DNA from: Fulvitalea axinellae
GTDB taxonomy: Bacteria > Bacteroidota > Bacteroidia > Cytophagales > Cyclobacteriaceae
NCBI RefSeq assembly: GCF_036492835.1
Contig: NZ_AP025316.1
Location: 248,001 to 312,000 of the forward strand
Direction of reading: 5' to 3'
Length of the DNA: 64,000 nt
Shown here: in pieces, positions 8,440 through 17,486 of the stretch
How positions within the stretch are numbered: the first letter of the stretch is position 1
How the letters are laid out: each line of letters opens with the position of its first letter
Position numbers and translations under genes: made by a program
The notes under the pieces: model-generated
Told to the model about the DNA's origin: nothing
The model's database searches: none
The model's input: the letters and a program-made list of their open reading frames with translations, nothing else

Positions 8440-9945
8440 TTATTTTACTGGAGTAAAACTAATGCGGTCGAAGGCGAACTGCCCACCGCCCACAAGGCTC
8501 TCGAAGCGGATCACGTGCGTCTTGTTTTCCGTGAATTCGAACACGCCGATATCCACGTTGTCTTCGCCCTGCTTGACAATCCTGTCCGAAAGTTTTCCGT
8601 CAACATAAACCCTTACGGTAGACTTGGCGCCCGGGCCTCCGTTCCACTCTTGCCAGAAGCTGCAGTTCAGCCTGTATTTGCCCTTGATAATGGCGGGAGT
8701 GTCGAATTCGAACCATCCGTTTTCCACGTAAGACACGATATTGTCTCTCTCGTACAGCGCGGACGATGTCATGTAGCGGTACTCGAACGACACATGGCCT
8801 TGGCCTCTCCATGATTTGATCTGATCGACATGAACAAAATCGCGACGTTTGTGGCGCAGGTAGTCCAGCTCCGGCACGTCGCAAGGGTCGTAGATAAAAG
8901 CCGACGGCTCAGGCGATTCCTCGTACATCACTTTGTCGAGGATATGGAATACGCCGTTCGATCCCTGAAAGTCCATATTGAAAAGGTCAACCTTGTTCGA
9001 TTTTTCCGTTAGAAGCCCTCCGAAATCGTCAAATACGGGGTTGATCAAATAGCTTCCGTCACGCACCATCATGCGTACCATCTCTTTGCCCAACGTAGGG
9101 AAAACGTAGTCGCGGAAACGAGTGGAGTAGAGCTTTACGCCCAATACGTGATAGCGCACAAAGCGGTTTAGCGCATTGGTTGGCGAAGTGAAATCAGAAC
9201 CCGCGCCCAGCTTTTCCACCAAAGCGTCGAGGTTATTGATTCCCTCTTTCTTGTAAATATCGTCCGTTTCTATCAGCACCGTATAGCGCAACAGGTCACC
9301 GTTTTCGGCCGTAAGTTTGTCCAGTTCTTCAGCCAAACCGGTCTTTTCCACAGCGCCGGCGAAGATTCCGAAACGGGCGTCTTTACTGATAACGGAAGAC
9401 AGTCCTTCCTTCAGAGGCTCAAGGACTTTGTCTACGGTATGGAACATCCCGTTGGAGCATTCCACATCCCTTTCGGTGATTTTCGCCTGATGGTTGATCA
9501 GCATATTGTTCAGGCCGCCTTCGCGAAAGTTTACCGTAAGGTAATCGCCGTTCATGGTGGTGTCGGGCATCGGGCCTTGGCGCATACCGAAGCTCGTAAG
9601 GCGAGACATTACCACATGGTTGCGTACCAAGCGGTTGACGTAGTCTTTCTCAAGGGCGCCCATACCCCCTTTTTCCGCCAGAAACGCTTCAACAGACTCA
9701 TTGTCGCAGGCGAAGAAAGTGTAGTCTCCCCTGGCGTTGAGCAATCCGTAATAGTCAGAGGCCTTAACGATTTCGAGCCAACGGTCATAACTTCCGTCCG
9801 GATCCTCTTCCATGTATTGGATGCCGGTCTGGTATTTCGGTTCCTTAAACGTATCGTTCCCGATATCGTCGCAAGAGGCGAGCAGGGCCACGGCCACCAC
9901 CAACGCTCCGGCGTATTTCGATATAATGTGTTTAAAATCCTTCAT
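8440..9945 (-). CDS. FAS1 (fasciclin) domain lipoprotein, second FAS1 of left cassette
   Basis: 501 residues. Lipobox LASC (Cys25). FAS1 domain 1 (about 40-190) has YTFFACDNESVEAFL, RLVRNHVVMS and DVECSNGMFHTVDKVLEP; domain 2 (about 190-345) has VLIETDDIYKKEGI, RYHVLGVKLYS and GSNGVFHILDKVMYE. The last 140 residues (WFEFDTPAIIKGKYRL, RVYVDGKL, FAFDRISFTPV) form a probable carbohydrate-binding-like beta-sandwich. It starts 3 nt after the SusD stop, indicating translational coupling. Paralogue at 52366-53880 has 504 residues and shares DVECSNG and the C-terminal module. Probable role: surface-exposed binding partner of the SusCD complexes; no enzymatic signature is seen. Confidence 0.85.
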   Translation of the reverse strand: MKDFKHIISKYAGALVVAVALLASCDDIGNDTFKEPKYQTGIQYMEEDPDGSYDRWLEIVKASDYYGLLNARGDYTFFACDNESVEAFLAEKGGMGALEKDYVNRLVRNHVVMSRLTSFGMRQGPMPDTTMNGDYLTVNFREGGLNNMLINHQAKITERDVECSNGMFHTVDKVLEPLKEGLSSVISKDARFGIFAGAVEKTGLAEELDKLTAENGDLLRYTVLIETDDIYKKEGINNLDALVEKLGAGSDFTSPTNALNRFVRYHVLGVKLYSTRFRDYVFPTLGKEMVRMMVRDGSYLINPVFDDFGGLLTEKSNKVDLFNMDFQGSNGVFHILDKVMYEESPEPSAFIYDPCDVPELDYLRHKRRDFVHVDQIKSWRGQGHVSFEYRYMTSSALYERDNIVSYVENGWFEFDTPAIIKGKYRLNCSFWQEWNGGPGAKSTVRVYVDGKLSDRIVKQGEDNVDIGVFEFTENKTHVIRFESLVGGGQFAFDRISFTPVK

Positions 9946-9948
9946 GCC

Positions 9949-11394
9949 TTAGTCGTAGTAAGGGTTTTGAACCAATTCCGGGTTACTGCGCAATTCGTCG
10001 ATGTGAATAGGCAGATAGTAGCTGTCGGGGTCGGACAACAGGCTGGTCCATTTTGGAATATCGCCCGGCTCCACCCCGGCCAAAAGGGCCCGCAGGATGA
10101 TGTTTTTGCGCTCGAAATTATTGCGCTTGGAGTAGCGCAGAAGATCGAACCAGCGTTTGCCCTCAAAAGCGAACTCGCGGGCGCGTTCCTCAAGGATCAT
10201 GTCCTCGGCGTTGGCCCTGTTGTCAGGCAATACCTGATCGGCGAGGCCTGCGCGCTCACGTACGAGGTTAAGCTCTTTCTGGGCACCGAAGTAGTCGCCT
10301 TTCTGAACTAGCGCTTCGGCTTTCATCAGCAAAACATCGGCGTAACGGTAGAGTATCCAGTTGGCGTCGAGCTGAATCCGTTTTGCGCTAAGGTAAAACT
10401 TCGACACGCGTCCGGCGATATACGAAGCGTCTTCGCCACGCACGTCCTCTTCCTCAAACTTGCCGATCATTGTCGGACTAGCCAGAAACTCGGGCTGGTC
10501 TTTGGTCAACGGGCCTAGGAACGTCCACATCGGGGTCTTACCTTTACCAGCTTCCGGTAAATGTTGGTTCAGGCTGGCATCGAACTGTATTTCATAAATA
10601 CCTTCGTTAGTGTTTCCTCTAGAGAAGATATTGTCCCAAGCGTCTTTCTCCATCAGGCGGTAAGCGGCGCGGTTGATGATCTTGTCGCACATCAGCACGC
10701 ACTCGTCGTATTGGCTGTTCCAGAGATAAACATCGGCCAACAGCGCCTGTATCGCCGCCTTGGTGGCCAGGCCTTTGCCGTCTTCCAACTCTTCGAAGCC
10801 TTTTACGGCGTAGCGTTCAGCCCATTCGAGGTCTTCGATAATCCGGGCCAATACGTCGGCTTCGGGACTGCCGGGCAGGTGAATGTCCACGTCGTCCGAA
10901 TCGGTGGGTTCCAGGTGCAGGGGAATTTCCTTGAATGTCCGGAGCAGATAGAAATAGCAGGCCGAACGAAGGAAATAAGCCTCTGACATATAGCCGTTAA
11001 GTTCTTTGCGCGAAAGCGAAAGATCCGACTTACGCACTTCCGGAGCGTATTTGATAACGGTGTTGGCAAGGTTGATCACCTGATAGATGCCTCCCCATTT
11101 GGCCACCGAATTACCGCGAAGAATCTCCAAGCGAAGCACGCGCTCGAAGTCCTGGTTTTCGGCGGGGCCGTCTATCAACGATCCGCTACGCAATTCTCCC
11201 CAAAGAAAGAGGGTCTTTGTCTGTTCCCTCAGCTTTGAGTACACGGCGGTAAGTCCCGAGCGCACGTCTTCCTTGGATTTCCAATAGTCTTCCAAGATGA
11301 TGTCGTTCTGGGGCTCCACCTTCAGCCAAGACTCGCAGGCGGTAGACAAACCGAGCGTAGCCAAGGCGTATAAAAATATGATTCCTTTTCTCAT
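9949..11394 (-). CDS. SusD/RagB-family nutrient-binding lipoprotein (first pair, left cassette)
   Basis: 481 residues. Lipobox STAC (Cys20), then SWLKVEPQNDIILEDYWKSK, a classic SusD mature start. Central helices include YFLRSACYFYLLRTFKEIPL, and the C-terminal SusD signature is ILEERAREFAFEGKRWFDLL, ending in LVQNPYYD. It is 3 nt downstream of its SusC gene (11398-14598), so it is the lid of that channel. Paralogue at 50881-52362 shares the ILEDYWKSKED and REFAFEGKRWFD blocks. It belongs to a different SusD subclass from the second SusD of this operon: shorter, with other N-terminal motifs. Confidence 0.94.
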   Translation of the reverse strand: MRKGIIFLYALATLGLSTACESWLKVEPQNDIILEDYWKSKEDVRSGLTAVYSKLREQTKTLFLWGELRSGSLIDGPAENQDFERVLRLEILRGNSVAKWGGIYQVINLANTVIKYAPEVRKSDLSLSRKELNGYMSEAYFLRSACYFYLLRTFKEIPLHLEPTDSDDVDIHLPGSPEADVLARIIEDLEWAERYAVKGFEELEDGKGLATKAAIQALLADVYLWNSQYDECVLMCDKIINRAAYRLMEKDAWDNIFSRGNTNEGIYEIQFDASLNQHLPEAGKGKTPMWTFLGPLTKDQPEFLASPTMIGKFEEEDVRGEDASYIAGRVSKFYLSAKRIQLDANWILYRYADVLLMKAEALVQKGDYFGAQKELNLVRERAGLADQVLPDNRANAEDMILEERAREFAFEGKRWFDLLRYSKRNNFERKNIILRALLAGVEPGDIPKWTSLLSDPDSYYLPIHIDELRSNPELVQNPYYD

Positions 11395-11397
11395 CGT

Positions 11398-14300
11398 TTA
11401 GAAGATTACGGTTAGACCCAGCGTGTATGTCCGGCTTGGCGGTGTGGTGGAATTATCGACACCGAAGAAGAAAGGATCCGCACCCAATGGCACTTCGGGG
11501 TCCTGTCCCGTATAGTCCGTAAAAGTGTACAGGTTGTAGGCCGTGAAGAAAACGGACAAATCCTTGAAATTGAGTCGCTTGATCAGTTCCCTGTCGAAAC
11601 GATAATTGATCGAGAGGTTTTTCCAACGCAAGTAAGAACCCTCTTCCACAAAGCGGTCCGAGCCCAACCAGTTAAAGCCTTTGTCGTAAATGGCGCGCGG
11701 CATATCTGTCTCATCGCCACTGAACCTCCAACGACGCATGGTAGCCGCTCCTTGGTTGTTGCGGTTAAACATATTCTCAGCGTTCATCCGGGCCCGGTTT
11801 ACGATATCCTGCCCCACTCTGTAGTGGAATCTGGAACTGACGCTAAGGCCTTTGTAAGAAACCCTGAAGCCGAAACCGCCCGTGTAATCCGGATTGCTGG
11901 AACCGAGATATACCACGTCGCTCTCGTCGATTACGCCGTCGTGATTTATGTCGTCATAAATGGCGTCGCCGGCGGTGAAGGCATAATTACTTCCGCCCAT
12001 CAACATCCGGAGCGGTTTGTCTGTGTTCGGGTCGATAATTACGTTTCCGTCTTTGTCATAGGCTTTTACGGCATCGAGGTCTTTGAAAACACCTTTGAAC
12101 CGGTAACCGTAGAAACCTCCCAACGGATCACCTTTGGTAACGCGTACGGCGTAGTTGCCGTTTTTGAGCATATCGCCACTTTCGGGAGTAAACGTTTCCG
12201 GAACCTCTACCACCGAGTTGACATTGTGAGCGATATTGAAATCAAGGTCGATACGCCACTTATCGTCGCGGTATGGAGTTCCCCTAAGAGCGAGCTCTAT
12301 TCCTTGGTTACGCATTCCGCCCTGATTCTGGACGATCTTGTCGACACCCGAAGATGACGGCGTTCCCAAATCCCAAAGCAGTCCGGTTGTCTCTTTCCGG
12401 TAAACATCCATCTCCACATGCAGACGATTGTCCAAAGCGTGGAAATCGACACCAGCATTGTACTGATAGGTACGCTCCCAGCTCAGGTTCTTGAGTTTCG
12501 CGTTTGCAGGAGCGATACCTCCGTAGCCCAAATATGGCGTAGTGGTTTTGTAAATGCTGTAATGTCCGAAACCTCTGGGAGGATTGCCGTTCACACCGAA
12601 ACCGCCACGGAATTTAAGCTCGTTGAGCCATGAGACTTCCGAAAGGAAATCCTCTTCAGAGATCCTCCAACCGGCACTGGCGAAAGGAAACATGCCCCAA
12701 CGGGTACCGTCGCCGAACTGCGAGCTGGCATCGGTACGCACACCACCGCCGAAGATGTAGCGGTCTTTGTATTTGTAATGCGTCCGCACAAGTCCGCCCA
12801 TGGCCCTGCCTATGCTGGTAGACGAACCCATACCGCTGATTACGCCGGCAACACCGGGATCGTTAAACTCGCCCGATGGCAAAGCGCCTCCTTGGGCAGA
12901 ATACGTTGAGCCGTCGCTATTGGTGGTTTCCCACTGTCCCATTACCATAAGGTCATGATCCACTCCCAAATTCGGAGTGTAGATCAGTTTGGTCATGGTA
13001 CGTACGCTAAAGTTTTCCGAAGATCCTTCAGCCGAGAAGTTGGTGCCACTCTCACTCCACGATGAGGTCGACGCTTCGGCCGGAAGAAATTTATCAGTTC
13101 GGCCGTTAACCAAATCATAAGAGATCGAACTTTGGAGCAAGAGGTAATCCGTCATTTGGTAATTAAGCTTGAAAACGGAACGCAGTCTGTTTTCCAAATA
13201 CTTATGACGACCCTTGTCGATTACCGCAACAGGATTATAGATACCGTTTTCGTTTGTCTTCCGTGTCTCCTGATAAACATTTGGACGATCATCGAGGAAA
13301 TAACGGCCGGTAAGATTACCCAAAGTGTCGCGCTCATAGATACTCATATTCGGCATCACGCGGTAGGCGATCGCACGTTCGTCGCCGTAAAATGTCCGGT
13401 CGTTATCCGAACGGGTATAGGCGAAGTCGGTGGAAATGCGCAGGCGGTTCGACACGTCGTAGTCAAGGTTGGCCCGGAACGAGATCCGGTCGAGGCCAGT
13501 GCCTACGGTGGTTCCCTGTTGGTTGAAATAATCGGCAGCTACGCGATATTTGGCTTTTTCGCCACCACCGGCCAATGAGAGATTGTGGGTTTGGTTAGCT
13601 CCCAACTGCGTTATAGCGTCCAGCCAATCAGTGTCTTGGCTATAGTTATGATAAAGCTCCCAATCTTTGTCAAAGTTCAGCTCACGGAATTCTCCCTTTT
13701 GGCCCGCCACAAAACGGGCGTCTTTCTGCAAGATAGCGTAGTCGGCTCCACTCAGCATAGGAATGGCGTCGGGTTGCTGTTCCACACTACCTTTGAAATT
13801 ATAGCGAAGTTGGGGTTTCATCTTGCGTCCACGGCGGGTTTTGATCTGGATTACGCCGTTTGCCGCCCTTGATCCCCAAATGGCCGCGGAAGCCGCGTCT
13901 TTCAAGATTTCGATCGACTCGATATCTTCCGGAGAAATGGAAAGCAAGGCTCCGAAATCGCGTTGGTCCGCTGCGTTGAAATCGAACGAGTTGTCGATAT
14001 CCACGTCGTAAGGCATTCCGTCGAGCACGATAAGCGGTTCGCGGTCGCCGGTAATGGTAGCGGTACCGCGAATACGGATCTGCATACCCGCACCCGGATC
14101 GCCGCCGAGCGCCGTGATGTCCACTCCACTGATATTACCCTGGAGCATTTGGTCTACGGAAGCCACGCCCATAGCGTCGAGGTCGTCGAGCTTTACTTGG
14201 GAGATGGCCGACACCTTATCGCGGATAGCGATAATTCCGTCGGAGGTATATCGTTCTTCCTGAACCACAACGGTTTGAAGTTGCGAGTCATCTTCCAAAG

Positions 14301-14598
14301 TAATGTTGATTTTCGACCTGCCATTCACATCTATAAGTTGGGTTTTGAACCCCACATAGGTGATCCTGATTTTAGCGTTGTCGGAGCTAAGCTTGAGCAT
14401 GTAGAAGCCGTTAAGGTCGGTGGGAACGCCCTGAAGAAAGCGATTTTCGCTATCCACCTCAATGACGTTCGCACCTGGCAAAGCCTCGCCCGAAAGCTTG
14501 TCCTTCACATATCCCTGAACCAGCGTTCCCTTTTGCCCCAAAGCGGGTAGGGATAGCAAGGCCCAGAGTATCGTATATATTCCTAAATGTTTTTTCAT
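11398..14598 (-). CDS. SusC/RagA-family TonB-dependent outer-membrane transporter (first pair, left cassette)
   Basis: 1066 residues. Signal peptide (ending near ALGQ), carboxypeptidase-regulatory-like domain (about 25-110, LVQGYVKDKLSGEALPGANV, TDLNGFYML), plug domain (about 120-260) with IRIRGTATITG, EPLIVLDGMPYD and EILKDAASAAIWGSRAANGV, then a large barrel with DTDWLDAI, FRGGFGVNGNPP and the terminal TLGLTVIF. The last aromatic residue is typical of BAM-assembled barrels. It forms the first SusCD pair with 9949-11394. It starts 9 nt after the first FAS1 gene, so the FAS1 protein is probably produced with it. Homologous along its whole length to the protein at 47636-50860, sharing LKDAASAAIWGS and TDLNGF; by eye about half or more of the plug residues are identical, so the duplication is not recent. 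Confidence 0.95.
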   Translation of the reverse strand: MKKHLGIYTILWALLSLPALGQKGTLVQGYVKDKLSGEALPGANVIEVDSENRFLQGVPTDLNGFYMLKLSSDNAKIRITYVGFKTQLIDVNGRSKINITLEDDSQLQTVVVQEERYTSDGIIAIRDKVSAISQVKLDDLDAMGVASVDQMLQGNISGVDITALGGDPGAGMQIRIRGTATITGDREPLIVLDGMPYDVDIDNSFDFNAADQRDFGALLSISPEDIESIEILKDAASAAIWGSRAANGVIQIKTRRGRKMKPQLRYNFKGSVEQQPDAIPMLSGADYAILQKDARFVAGQKGEFRELNFDKDWELYHNYSQDTDWLDAITQLGANQTHNLSLAGGGEKAKYRVAADYFNQQGTTVGTGLDRISFRANLDYDVSNRLRISTDFAYTRSDNDRTFYGDERAIAYRVMPNMSIYERDTLGNLTGRYFLDDRPNVYQETRKTNENGIYNPVAVIDKGRHKYLENRLRSVFKLNYQMTDYLLLQSSISYDLVNGRTDKFLPAEASTSSWSESGTNFSAEGSSENFSVRTMTKLIYTPNLGVDHDLMVMGQWETTNSDGSTYSAQGGALPSGEFNDPGVAGVISGMGSSTSIGRAMGGLVRTHYKYKDRYIFGGGVRTDASSQFGDGTRWGMFPFASAGWRISEEDFLSEVSWLNELKFRGGFGVNGNPPRGFGHYSIYKTTTPYLGYGGIAPANAKLKNLSWERTYQYNAGVDFHALDNRLHVEMDVYRKETTGLLWDLGTPSSSGVDKIVQNQGGMRNQGIELALRGTPYRDDKWRIDLDFNIAHNVNSVVEVPETFTPESGDMLKNGNYAVRVTKGDPLGGFYGYRFKGVFKDLDAVKAYDKDGNVIIDPNTDKPLRMLMGGSNYAFTAGDAIYDDINHDGVIDESDVVYLGSSNPDYTGGFGFRVSYKGLSVSSRFHYRVGQDIVNRARMNAENMFNRNNQGAATMRRWRFSGDETDMPRAIYDKGFNWLGSDRFVEEGSYLRWKNLSINYRFDRELIKRLNFKDLSVFFTAYNLYTFTDYTGQDPEVPLGADPFFFGVDNSTTPPSRTYTLGLTVIF

Positions 14599-14607
14599 GC
14601 CAAAAAA

Positions 14608-16761
14608 TTATTCCCTCAGCAAAATGTTGTCTATGAGTTGGACCGTGCCGTTGAGCGCCGGGAAGTTGCCGTAGCGTTCGTCGTCGATCGCCTTGACCGT
14701 ACGTCCTTTTCCATCGACAAAACTCAGCTCTGCCGGAGTGTTGCGGACGGTAAGCGGCGTATATTTCCCCGTACCGATCTTGTGCGTGGTTAACAGGTCG
14801 CCCTGTACGGTTCCGTCGGCGAAGACGGCGTCTTGGCGCAGGAAGTGGTAATCCAAAAACTCACGCAAGGCCTTTCTGTCCCCTGTCGGGATTATGTCCT
14901 TGTTGTCGACAATCGCCTGATTTGAAGGAGCGAGAATCGTGAACGGGCCTTCGCCCCTAAGATTGGTGAGTTCCATGCGTTCATCGACATAACCGGCCGA
15001 TTTGAGCAACTTCAGGAATTCCGAAAACTCGGTTCTGAAATTGTCACTCAGATACTCTCCCGGCGTCTTGTCCGCAGGCTCAAGCACCCTGTCGATACCG
15101 TAGAAAGTGCCGTTTACGCCTTTGTCTTCCTTAAAGAGGATTTTGACTGGCTTCGAGGCATTTTTCTGATAGTTACCGCCACCCAATACGCCGGCTTTGC
15201 TGATGGATAGGTATTGCCCGCCACTCATATTCTCGGCGAAACGCTTATCGGGCAAATCGGTGATATCCTCTTCCAACACAACATGTTGCATTACCAATGA
15301 AGACAAAAACCTTGGCTCCACACCGTCGGTGTTGGTAGGCGTCGTAAACTTGTTGGTGGTCTCGTCGTATTCATAACCCGAAGCTACCATCGCTTGGTTG
15401 CTAGGCATAAATACAGTCACCTTCATATCCGGACTGGCGATGATTCTTCCGTCAAGGCCCATATCGTTGACAATCTTGAGCATATAGGAATAATCCGGGT
15501 CGGTAGCCAGCCTGCCCAAGGCGGATTTGTAGAGCGCGGGAGCCAAAACCTTGTTAAGTCCGTAGATCACGGCCGAGTTAGTAAAGTCAGTCTTTACGAC
15601 GTTGGAAGGCTCGATGCTCGCTTTCTGGCCGAGGCCCGAAGAAAAGTAAGACCACTCCGTAGGGCGCAACCAACGGGTACCTTCCCCGTTCATGGTCAGC
15701 TTGTAGTGGTTTTTGAGCAACGGAACCAGCGCGTCGTCGGGAATCTCCTCAATGGAGCCGTAATAGCCCGGCGTTACGAACGTCTCGGTCAAGTAATTGA
15801 GAAGCGCTTCGTTGTTCGGCGGAAAGAAATCGTTCACATGGCCCAATACGTGATACACATTGCCTTCGCCCGTAACGTCTTCGCAGAAATAGCGGAAATG
15901 ATTGCCGTAATACGACTTGATGAAAAGGCTGTCCTTTACTTCGCCTTTCTGCTCGTTGGTACCTTTAGCGGTGTAATTGTACTTCACGAAACGAGTCATC
16001 AACTCGCGAAACAGTCCGAATTCGTCGGCATTTTCCTTTAAGAACAGATCGGGATTGCCCAATGTGGGAATCACCCTGTCGATTACGTGAAAAAAGCCGT
16101 TGATCGTCGCCTGGTTCGGACGGATGGCTACGGCGCCCTGCACGTTAAACCCCGTGTACTCGCTAGTCGGGTAAAGCAACTTGTAGTCCTCATCCGGATT
16201 CAGCAAGCCCAGCTTTTGGTGCGAATAGTGGATCGGCAGATAATTGGCCTTACGCCACAGCTTCCGGGTTTTTCCCGTTGTGGGGTCCGTGTCAACTATC
16301 GGCGGGGCATTGTAGATCGTAGGAATCTTGAAGTCCCACAGCCTGATGTCCCAGTTAGGCTGGTCCGGTCCCGGACGGAACCCGCCATTCGGACCGAGAA
16401 TCAACAGATAGTCCCAAGACATGGAATTACGGACGATATGCCCGCGGACCAACATCTTGACGGCCTCTTCCGGAATCTCGCTGATGTCCGAAGCGTTGTA
16501 CTTGTCTTTGATAAACTTCAGCACGGCCTCGTCGGTAGGCGGAAACACCGTGTAGGCGCTACTCTCCAAATCCTCCCGTATATCCAGGATATCGATCCCT
16601 TTGACGAATTGCTGAAGATCCGGTTGCTGTTCCATTCCCGCCACTAGGCGAGCGGACAGGTTGTCGGGAATTTCATGATGGTCGATATCATCGTTACAGC
16701 CATAAAGCAAGAGTAACAACAATACCAGCCCATACCGAATAGAGTAAAAATTTACCTTCAT
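14608..16761 (-). CDS. Large multi-FAS1 (fasciclin) lipoprotein, first gene of left cassette
   Basis: 717 residues from ATG at 16759-16761. An in-frame upstream extension to 16869 is possible but would bury the signal peptide 36 residues in, so it is rejected. Lipobox LYGC (Cys22). I count about four FAS1 units, recognised by the repeated YTVFPPTDEAVLKFI, KVTVFMPSNQAMV and FTILAPSNQAIVD starts and the NGFFHVIDRVIP, NGTFYGIDRVLEP and NGTVQLIDNIL ends. The first unit carries a long insertion (about 130-200) rich in Pro and Trp. FAS1 repeats are known adhesion modules; here the protein heads an operon with two SusCD pairs, so surface capture or docking is a reasonable inference. Paralogue at 45493-47625 (710 residues) has the same domain order, including the insertion. 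Confidence 0.87.
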   Translation of the reverse strand: MKVNFYSIRYGLVLLLLLLYGCNDDIDHHEIPDNLSARLVAGMEQQPDLQQFVKGIDILDIREDLESSAYTVFPPTDEAVLKFIKDKYNASDISEIPEEAVKMLVRGHIVRNSMSWDYLLILGPNGGFRPGPDQPNWDIRLWDFKIPTIYNAPPIVDTDPTTGKTRKLWRKANYLPIHYSHQKLGLLNPDEDYKLLYPTSEYTGFNVQGAVAIRPNQATINGFFHVIDRVIPTLGNPDLFLKENADEFGLFRELMTRFVKYNYTAKGTNEQKGEVKDSLFIKSYYGNHFRYFCEDVTGEGNVYHVLGHVNDFFPPNNEALLNYLTETFVTPGYYGSIEEIPDDALVPLLKNHYKLTMNGEGTRWLRPTEWSYFSSGLGQKASIEPSNVVKTDFTNSAVIYGLNKVLAPALYKSALGRLATDPDYSYMLKIVNDMGLDGRIIASPDMKVTVFMPSNQAMVASGYEYDETTNKFTTPTNTDGVEPRFLSSLVMQHVVLEEDITDLPDKRFAENMSGGQYLSISKAGVLGGGNYQKNASKPVKILFKEDKGVNGTFYGIDRVLEPADKTPGEYLSDNFRTEFSEFLKLLKSAGYVDERMELTNLRGEGPFTILAPSNQAIVDNKDIIPTGDRKALREFLDYHFLRQDAVFADGTVQGDLLTTHKIGTGKYTPLTVRNTPAELSFVDGKGRTVKAIDDERYGNFPALNGTVQLIDNILLRE

Positions 16762-17486
16762 ACTAAAACGGTTTGGTAAAATAAAAATCAAAACGGGCGG
16801 AACAGAATTTAGATTCCGGCCCGCTTGAAAAACTGTGCGGAAGATTGGGCTCAATGGTGTAACGGACATGCGCGGTACACGCCTAAAAAAGGATTACAAA
16901 AATTATAATCTGCCATGCGGAAATTAATAAACGCATATTGATCGAATCACAAACTATCACAACAACCTGTAAAACAGATTTTTATGCCCATTAATTTTAA
17001 TACTGAACATTATCATAAATTAATAGACTAAAAAAGAACATTTATTTCCGGTTAAACCGAGGCACTTTCTTTTAGGATAGGAATAGCGTTTAGTGTTTTT
17101 AAAAATAACGGTGAAGATTTAGAGCTGGGCCAATTTACTCGTGGATATGCGAGGTAAGCGCTTGTTCTGCTTGCAAAGCTTTATACATAACGCAGAGCCC
17201 ACATGTTAGTAGGGATAGAATGAGGGTGAATAGGCGGTATTCGAGGGAGGGGTGAAAAAGAGTATACGGTTCTGCAAGCGCTCTGATTTCGTTATGCGCT
17301 CATTGGAAATTTATAGGAAAGCCTTTCAAGCTAACGGCTACTATTCGAATAGCCAAGACAGAATAGGATGGCTGGTTTATTTAGAAAAATTAGGGTGTGA
17401 CCATCCGCATGGGAGACAAGGCATGCTATGTCTCTACGTTGGACATGCGTATGCCTTGTCTTATTATGTTTGTTTTAAATATGATC
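16762..17486. other. Intergenic region upstream of left cassette
   Basis: 725 bp between the regulator stop and the first FAS1 start; it must hold the promoter of the left operon. It is AT-rich at about 16900-17060. No exact TAnnTTTG element is evident on the minus strand; the nearest is a TATAATTTTTG-like stretch (minus strand, about 16895-16905), one base longer than consensus. A plus-strand open frame at 17252-17494 has no recognisable domain and overlaps the regulator end, so it is not called. The hairpin at 17414-17462 is listed separately. Confidence 0.5.
17414..17462 (-). terminator. Hairpin just downstream of the LamG regulator
   Basis: AGACAAGGCAT near 17414-17424 is the reverse complement of ATGCCTTGTCT near 17451-17461, giving a stem of at least 11 bp with a loop of about 26 nt. 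It lies 25 nt after the regulator stop on the minus strand. No T-run follows on that strand, so it may be a rho-assisted or processing structure rather than a classic intrinsic terminator. Confidence 0.4.
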
